From an uncultured beta proteobacterium (GTDB taxonomy: Bacteria > Pseudomonadota > Gammaproteobacteria > Burkholderiales > Burkholderiaceae_C), in the NCBI GenBank assembly GCA_903856025.1, contig CAIOAQ010000275.1, forward strand, positions 1 to 34,054: a stretch of DNA of 34,054 nucleotides, read 5' to 3'. Numbering within the stretch: the first letter of the stretch is position 1; the number at the start of each line of letters is the position of its first letter. The notes under the pieces were generated by a model, which was not told the origin of the DNA, searched no databases, and worked only from the letters and a program-made list of their open reading frames with translations. Made by a program: the position numbers and the translations under genes. Of the stretch, positions 29,091-34,054 are shown one piece after another.

Positions 29091-30266
29091 ATGATAAGTC
29101 GTCAATTCGAATCCACTGTTCGCCAAAAGCTCCTGCAAATCCCTGCAGTCGTGTTGCTGGGGCCGCGCCAGGTGGGCAAAACCACCTTGGCCCGCACCCT
29201 TGCCGCAGACTGGCCGGGCGGCGCGGTGTACCTGGACCTGGAGCGCCCTGCCGACCGCTTGCGGCTGGAAGATGCCGACACCTACCTGCGCGCCCAGCAG
29301 GGCAAGCTGGTGATACTGGATGAGATCCACCGCGCGCCCGGTGTGTTTGAAGTCTTGCGCGGCATCATCGACGACAACCGGCTGGCGGGCATTCGCGACG
29401 GGCAGTTTTTGCTGCTGGGTTCGGCGGCGCTGGATTTGATGCGCCAAAGCAGCGAAACCCTGGCCGGGCGCGTGGCGTATGTCGACATGGCCCCCATCAA
29501 CACCGCTGAGGCTGGCGCAGCGGGCATGGCCGACAACGCCTTATGGCTGCGCGGCGGTTTTCCTGACAGCCTGCTGGCGGCTGACGACACCCAAAGCCTG
29601 GACTGGCGGCGCGACTTTATCCGTAGCTACCTGGAGCGCGACGTGCCCATGTTCGCACCGCGCCTGCCAGCCGAAACCATTGGCCGCCTGTGGACCATGC
29701 TGGCGCACAACCAGGGCAGCGTGCTGAATCAGGCGCGTATCGCCAGCGCGCTGGGCGTGGCCAACCCGACCATCGACCGCTATATTGACCTGCTGGTGGA
29801 TTTGCAACTGGTGCGCCGCCTGCGCCCGTGGGGCGGCAACCTGGGCAAGCGCCTGGTGAAGTCGCCCAAGGTGTATGTGCGCGACAGCGGCCTGCTGCAC
29901 GGTCTGCTGGAGCTGAAAACCCTGAACGACCTGTTGGGCCACCCGGTGTGCGGCTTGAGCTTTGAGGGTCATTGCATCGAGAACCTGATCCAGGCCGCTG
30001 GCACCCGCCGCGTGCCGTACTTTTATCGAACCCAGGTGGGCGCAGAAATCGACCTGGTGTTGGAGCAAGGTGGCAAACCCGAGATAGCGATTGAGATGAA
30101 GCGCTCCATGGCACCCAGCCCGGAAAAGGGCTTCGCCATCGCCTGCGACGACCTGCAGATTACGCAGCGCTACGTGGTGTACCCAGGGCTTGAGCGCATC
30201 CCCCTGCGCCATGGCGCGCAGGCGATTGGCTTGCGGGAACTGGTGGCGTTGTTGGCACAGGACTAA
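29091..30266 (+). CDS. ATP-binding protein, AAA_14/DUF4143 family
   Basis: Walker A GPRQVGKTTLA, Walker B KLVILDEIH, LRGGFPDSLL...FIRSYLERDVP, C-terminal RTQVGAEIDLVLEQGGKPEIAIEMKRS (PD-(D/E)xK-like). Confidence 0.93.
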   Translation: MISRQFESTVRQKLLQIPAVVLLGPRQVGKTTLARTLAADWPGGAVYLDLERPADRLRLEDADTYLRAQQGKLVILDEIHRAPGVFEVLRGIIDDNRLAGIRDGQFLLLGSAALDLMRQSSETLAGRVAYVDMAPINTAEAGAAGMADNALWLRGGFPDSLLAADDTQSLDWRRDFIRSYLERDVPMFAPRLPAETIGRLWTMLAHNQGSVLNQARIASALGVANPTIDRYIDLLVDLQLVRRLRPWGGNLGKRLVKSPKVYVRDSGLLHGLLELKTLNDLLGHPVCGLSFEGHCIENLIQAAGTRRVPYFYRTQVGAEIDLVLEQGGKPEIAIEMKRSMAPSPEKGFAIACDDLQITQRYVVYPGLERIPLRHGAQAIGLRELVALLAQD

Positions 30267-30283
30267 TGCGCAAAATATACATC

Positions 30284-30314
30284 TAGCCCTCGTGGAATAA
30301 GCGAAAACAGCTAT
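30284..30314 (+). repeat. Dispersed 31-bp hairpin repeat, copy 4
   Basis: TAGCCCTCGTGGAATAAGCGAAAACAGCTAT. Confidence 0.8.
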
Positions 30315-30362
30315 AAAACAAGGAGCAAGTGAGTTGTTCTACAGCCTGTCTGCTTGACCCCT

Positions 30363-30953
30363 TCAGCGGGCCTTCGGCACAAAACCAATCGTCAGCCCCT
30401 CGCGGGTCACCGTGATGCTGCCCGGCTGCATGCCCAGGGCATCGGGCAGCGCCAGGTCTTGCGGGCGCAGGGTGTGCAGCACCACTTCCAGCAACGAGTG
30501 CTCGGCCAGCGCGGGGGCATACAGGTTGAGCAGCGCCACCACACCAGGCTGCAGGCTGGGGAACTGCAGGCGCACCAAGCGCAACTGGTGCGCGCGCACC
30601 GTGCGGTCGGTGGCCTCGTAACGCAGCGCAAACTCCACATCCAGCGTGCCCTGCTGGCTGCGCTGCAGCGCCGGGCCCACTGCGGTCACCACCATCTCGG
30701 CCCCCAATCGGTTGAGTGCGGGCAGCAGGCGCAGCTTGGGTGCCTGCACGTCTAGGTTCATCAGTCCCTGCACCGGGTAGCGCAACGGGAAACGCTGCGC
30801 CACGGCCGCCTGCAGCTGCGCGGCAGACACCTCGTAGTGCGGCAGTGCCAGCGGCGGGTCTTCGGGCTCGGCGGTGGCAGGCTGTGCCCAGGCCAGCCGG
30901 GTCAGCGGCAGGCCCAGGGCGAAGGGGAGGGGGAGAAAGTGGCGGCGGCGCAT
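30363..30953 (-). CDS. DUF1439 family exported protein
   Basis: Signal peptide MRRRHFLPLPFALGLPLTRLAWA; YEVSAAQLQAAVAQRFPLRYPVQGLMNLDVQAPKLRLLPALNRLGAEM. Confidence 0.75.
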   Translation of the reverse strand: MRRRHFLPLPFALGLPLTRLAWAQPATAEPEDPPLALPHYEVSAAQLQAAVAQRFPLRYPVQGLMNLDVQAPKLRLLPALNRLGAEMVVTAVGPALQRSQQGTLDVEFALRYEATDRTVRAHQLRLVRLQFPSLQPGVVALLNLYAPALAEHSLLEVVLHTLRPQDLALPDALGMQPGSITVTREGLTIGFVPKAR

Positions 30954-31041
30954 TCAGGGAGTCCTTGGATGAATGCATTGTGCGCCGGGGAGGTAAACGC
31001 TTGGCACCTCAGGGCTAAAGTCTTCATGAAAAATAGGTCCA

Positions 31042-31072
31042 TAGCCCTCGTGAATATTGGGTTTATAGCTAT
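31042..31072 (+). repeat. Dispersed 31-bp hairpin repeat, copy 5
   Basis: TAGCCCTCGTGAATATTGGGTTTATAGCTAT. Confidence 0.75.
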
Positions 31073-31111
31073 GACTTGTGTAGTGGCTAAAAAAAATCAA
31101 ACGGTGTGCAC

Positions 31112-32347
31112 TCAGGGCTTGAGCGCAGGCTGCTCCCAGCCGGGCACGTTCACGGCGTAGCGCGTGGCCTTGCCCACGCCTTCTACGCGCAGCAAACCGT
31201 TGGCAGCCAGGTCGGCCAGGTCGCGCGTGGCGGTGGCTTTGGAGGTGCCGGTGATCCTGGCGTACTTCTCGTTGGTCATGCCGCCCAAAAATCCGCCACC
31301 CGAGCGCACATGCCCGGCGTCCAGCAAGCGATCCAGCACCTTGCTTTGGCGTGGGTTGATATGGCATTGCGCCGCCCGCAGTCGGAACTGCGCCTTTTCA
31401 GTGGCATCCAGCACCACGGCCTGACTGGCGATGCACGCTTGGGTAAACGCCTGCACAAACCATTGCACCCACGGCGTGACATCTATCGATGTCGCCTCGG
31501 GCGCAATGCCGCGCAGGCGCTGCGCATGGTTGAGCGCGTCGTAATACTTGGTGCGGGTCTTCAGCATCTGGTGGGCCATGCCGTACACACGCACCAGCGC
31601 CGGGTTGGTCTGGGGGTCTTGCGCGTGCATGTCCTGCGCCAGCCCCATGTCGGCCAGGGCGCGACCCAGGCGACCGTTGCCGTCTTCAAACGGGTGGATG
31701 GACTCAAACCACAGGTGCACCAGCGCCGCTCGTGCAATGCCGTTGATGGCGGTGGCTTCGCGTGGGGGCCGGGTGCTCTCAAACCATGCCAGAAACTTGT
31801 CCATGTGCGCAGCCACCTGCGCCGATGGCGGTGCCTCGTAGTGCACCACCTCTCGCCCCAGCGCACCGCTGACGATCTGCATGGCATCGGCATGGTCGCG
31901 CACGCGCCCCACGGCAATGCGCGCTATGCCCGACGTGCCCCCCGGAAACAGCGCCGACTGCCAGCGACACAGCCTGTCCAAATCCAGCGCCGTGCTGTGG
32001 TTGGCCAGCGCGTCTTGCATCACCTGCACCAGACCCTCTACCGAGCGGTCAGAGCCCGGCGCATCGGCCAACTGAAGCCGGTGCGCCACGGACGAGCGCA
32101 AGGATTCCAGGTTGAGCTGCTCGCCCTCAATGGCGGCGGTGGCCAGCGCCTCTTGCACCCACAGCTCGCGCTGCACCGCGTTGGCCTGCTCCAGCCCAAT
32201 GGCGCCCAACAAACCCAGCAACCGGCCCTGCTCCAGCCGGGCTTGATCCAGCGCTGCAGCCAGCGCGCCAGTGTCAAACGTCAACTGCGGCCATGCGCTG
32301 TGCTGCCAGATGTAACGTGGGGGTGTGGGCTGGTTTGGGGTGGGCAT
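31112..32347 (-). CDS. Fic family protein (DUF4172-like N-terminus, C-terminal winged helix)
   Basis: Fic motif HPFEDGNGRLGR; N-terminal inhibitory-type motif TAAIEG; C-terminal TNEKYARITGTSKATATRDLADLAANGLLRVEGVGKATRY. ATG at 32347 preferred over the track's TTG at 32365. Confidence 0.93.
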   Translation of the reverse strand: MPTPNQPTPPRYIWQHSAWPQLTFDTGALAAALDQARLEQGRLLGLLGAIGLEQANAVQRELWVQEALATAAIEGEQLNLESLRSSVAHRLQLADAPGSDRSVEGLVQVMQDALANHSTALDLDRLCRWQSALFPGGTSGIARIAVGRVRDHADAMQIVSGALGREVVHYEAPPSAQVAAHMDKFLAWFESTRPPREATAINGIARAALVHLWFESIHPFEDGNGRLGRALADMGLAQDMHAQDPQTNPALVRVYGMAHQMLKTRTKYYDALNHAQRLRGIAPEATSIDVTPWVQWFVQAFTQACIASQAVVLDATEKAQFRLRAAQCHINPRQSKVLDRLLDAGHVRSGGGFLGGMTNEKYARITGTSKATATRDLADLAANGLLRVEGVGKATRYAVNVPGWEQPALKP

Positions 32348-32351
32348 GAGG

Positions 32352-32369
32352 CGTATTTTAAGCAATACG
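32352..32369. promoter_or_regulatory. Putative fic operator
   Basis: CGTATT-TTAAGC-AATACG perfect inverted repeat directly upstream of the fic ATG. Confidence 0.4.
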
Positions 32370-32431
32370 GCTCAAAAAGTGAGGTGTATTCATGAAAATG
32401 CGGTTCAACAAAGATACCGAGTAGGCAACAT

Positions 32432-32449
32432 GTAGCACGAAAGTGCTAC
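32432..32449. promoter_or_regulatory. Putative toxin-antitoxin operator
   Basis: GTAGCAC-GAAA-GTGCTAC perfect 7-bp inverted repeat, 28 bp upstream of the RHH antitoxin ATG. Confidence 0.7.
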
Positions 32450-32477
32450 CATTTCCTCTCCACTTGGAGATCGCAGC

Positions 32478-32762
32478 ATGTCCACAACCACCATCCGAAT
32501 TGAAGACGACCTCAAAGCCCGTGTAGCCGCCGCCGCACAGCACGCTGGCAAAACCGCCCATGCCTTCATTCTGGATGCGATCTCGCAAACCGTGGAGCAA
32601 GTGGAGCTGGACAATGCCTTCAACGCAGTGGCCGACCAGCGCTGGGCCACCATTCAAGCCAGCGGCAAAACCGTACCATGGGACGACGCAAAAGCCTACC
32701 TCGCCGCGCGGGCGAATGGCGAACCCACCCGCAAGCCCGCCGCCCGCAAATTGGCCAAATGA
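32478..32762 (+). CDS. Ribbon-helix-helix (CopG/RelB-like) antitoxin
   Basis: MSTTTIRIEDDLKARVAAAAQHAGKTAHAFILDAISQTVEQ RHH fold; ATGA overlap with the downstream RelE/ParE-like gene. Confidence 0.88.
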   Translation: MSTTTIRIEDDLKARVAAAAQHAGKTAHAFILDAISQTVEQVELDNAFNAVADQRWATIQASGKTVPWDDAKAYLAARANGEPTRKPAARKLAK

Positions 32763-33076
32763 CCCGGCGCGTGACCCGCATCGAGCTGGCGCCGGAAGTC
32801 TTTGACGACTTCGACCGTTTTTTCGAGCACATCGCCCAGTTCGACCCAGCCTCTGCGCCCCAGCGCATTGGCGACATTCTGGAAGCTATCCAGATACTGA
32901 CCCACAGCCCCCAAATCGGGCGGCCCGTGAAAGACGGCAAGCGCGAACTCGTCATCGGCCGCGCCACGCGTGGCCATGTGGCGCTGTACCGCTATGTGGC
33001 GGCGATTGACACGGTGTTTGTGCTGGCGGTGCGGGCGCAGCGGGAGGATGGGGTTAAGCGTGAAAGTGGGGTGTAA
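32759..33076 (+). CDS. RelE/ParE family toxin
   Basis: VTRIELAPEVFDDFDRFFEHIAQFDPASAPQRIGDILEAIQILTHSPQIGRPVKDGKRELVIGRATRGHVALYRY. Confidence 0.9.
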   Translation: MTRRVTRIELAPEVFDDFDRFFEHIAQFDPASAPQRIGDILEAIQILTHSPQIGRPVKDGKRELVIGRATRGHVALYRYVAAIDTVFVLAVRAQREDGVKRESGV

Positions 33077-33104
33077 CCCCCGTGGAATGTTCGCAAGCAG
33101 TTAT
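33074..33104 (+). repeat. Dispersed 31-bp hairpin repeat, copy 6 (covariant TAAC/GTTA ends)
   Basis: TAACCCCCGTGGAATGTTCGCAAGCAGTTAT. Confidence 0.7.
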
Positions 33105-33126
33105 AAAAAACGTAGCGGAAAAGGCT

Positions 33127-33348
33127 TCAAATACCCTGCCACACAGTCTGCGTCTCCACCACCTCAATCAACCGCCCAGCGCTAAACCCCTGCGGGTAAA
33201 GGCTGTGTGGCTCTGCAGGGGTCGCTGGCGTGGTCGGCGAAAACATGCCGCTCGGGTCATGCAACAAATGCCGGTCATCGCGCAGCGCAATAAGCAGTTT
33301 TTCCAGCGAGATTTTCAGGAAGCCGCCAAACTTGCATTCTGAGTAGTA
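33127..33348 (-). pseudogene. Coding-like remnant in frame after the TOPRIM-protein stop codon; origin unknown
   Basis: Minus-strand frame reads YYSECKFGGFLKISLEKLLIALRDDRHLLHDPSGMFSPTTPATPAEPHSLYPQGFSAGRLIEVVETQTVWQGI*; no credible start codon. Confidence 0.4.
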
Positions 33349-34054
33349 TCAATCGCCATCAATGGCGGTGCTTCTGAATACTTCAAGGGCATTGATCAAG
33401 TTACGAAGATCTTCAGGAATGTCATCAACTAAAAAATGCGATGCCACTTGAACATCGCTGACTGAAATTGAAATGCTTGCCTGCAAACGTGTATTTAGAC
33501 GTGCCAAAACCTCTTTGCCCGGAACAATGGTTAGCCGTGAGTTTGGATCGTTCCAAATTTCTTCGAAATCTTCAAATGCTTTTTGAGTAACGGTAGCTGC
33601 ATCCAAATTGGGATGACTTCTCTTCGCCATATCTAGCTGTCGCGCTACGATTTGCGATAAAACTTCACTCTTTAACTCTGCCGTGATCTCCTCAAGAAGC
33701 AATGCAACGTCGGGGCATGGAGGTAATTCACCGCCAGTACGACGCGCCCTTTCAGCGAGTCGGGATTTCACCGCCTTGGTCAATACATTTGGACTTAGAA
33801 GATAGTTCTCAATTTCTTTGCACTTATGTATGTAGATGAGAGTTGCGTGCTTCTTTAGTTCGTTTGCTATCTGTTGAACGTCTTCTTTAGTGCGATAGTC
33901 TTTGTCAAGTACTACGGCTCTTGCCATTTTTGCGCCCACCGTCCCTCGTATTGCCTCAAATAATTTTGTTACCGGATGCCTCACAAGTAGTGTTACTGGG
34001 AAGGCTGGGTCTTGTTGGCTGTGAAGGTTTTCCTTATTCCCTAAACCGAGCCAA
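33349..34054 (-). CDS. C-terminal part of AAA ATPase/TOPRIM (OLD-like) protein; 5' end outside window
   Basis: Minus-strand frame open to the window edge (WLGLGNKENLHSQQDPAFPVTLLVRHPVTKLFEAIRG...). TOPRIM-like VVLDKDYR (DxD) and HKCKEIENYLLSP. Confidence 0.65.
   Translation of the reverse strand, partial: WLGLGNKENLHSQQDPAFPVTLLVRHPVTKLFEAIRGTVGAKMARAVVLDKDYRTKEDVQQIANELKKHATLIYIHKCKEIENYLLSPNVLTKAVKSRLAERARRTGGELPPCPDVALLLEEITAELKSEVLSQIVARQLDMAKRSHPNLDAATVTQKAFEDFEEIWNDPNSRLTIVPGKEVLARLNTRLQASISISVSDVQVASHFLVDDIPEDLRNLINALEVFRSTAIDGD

Noticed and set aside
30283-30978. 231-aa proline/alanine-rich minus-strand ORF
   Set aside because: Alternative frame over the DUF1439 gene; low-complexity composition typical of GC-rich shadow frames.
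31106-32395. 429-aa plus-strand ORF
   Set aside because: Fully antisense to the Fic gene, which has clear motifs; shadow ORF.
13518-33104. 31-bp repeats as a CRISPR array
   Set aside because: Copies are kilobases apart, in both orientations, with variable centres and no spacers; a dispersed family, not CRISPR.

Overview
The window looks like chromosome from a Comamonadaceae-type betaproteobacterium (inferred from gene content and codon style only). It has five blocks. (1) 1-8931: an envelope/signalling cluster. On + are a truncated DUF560/Slam-like outer-membrane barrel, a FecR-TPR-CsgG/FlgO-like protein, and a signal-peptide protein with a CsgG-like remainder, TPR and beta-rich C-terminus. 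Convergent to these on - are a CHASE2 adenylate cyclase, a CsgG/FlgO-like TPR lipoprotein-type protein, and a 948-aa exported caspase-like protein with redoxin (CKGC), TPR and CsgG/FlgO-like regions. (2) 8979-17111: a complete histidine-utilisation locus, hutC (-) and hutU-H-D-I-G-F (+), with a clear HutC-type operator. (3) 17112-25320: housekeeping and metabolic genes (GST, trhO, RIO kinase, rarD, carboxymuconolactone decarboxylase-like, EamA/AraC pair, DTW protein, VOC). (4) 25391-28771: a CHASE3-PAS-GAF-GGDEF-EAL protein with a degenerate GGDEF. (5) 29091-34054: an accessory stretch with a DUF4143 ATPase, DUF1439 protein, Fic protein, RHH/RelE toxin-antitoxin pair and the C-terminus of an AAA/TOPRIM (OLD-like) protein running off the window. 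The best candidates for new biology are the caspase/redoxin/CsgG/CHASE2 envelope cluster, including a CsgG-like domain apparently split between two ORFs by a second signal peptide, and a six-copy family of dispersed 31-bp hairpin repeats, one inside the hutD coding sequence and one supplying the toxin stop codon.
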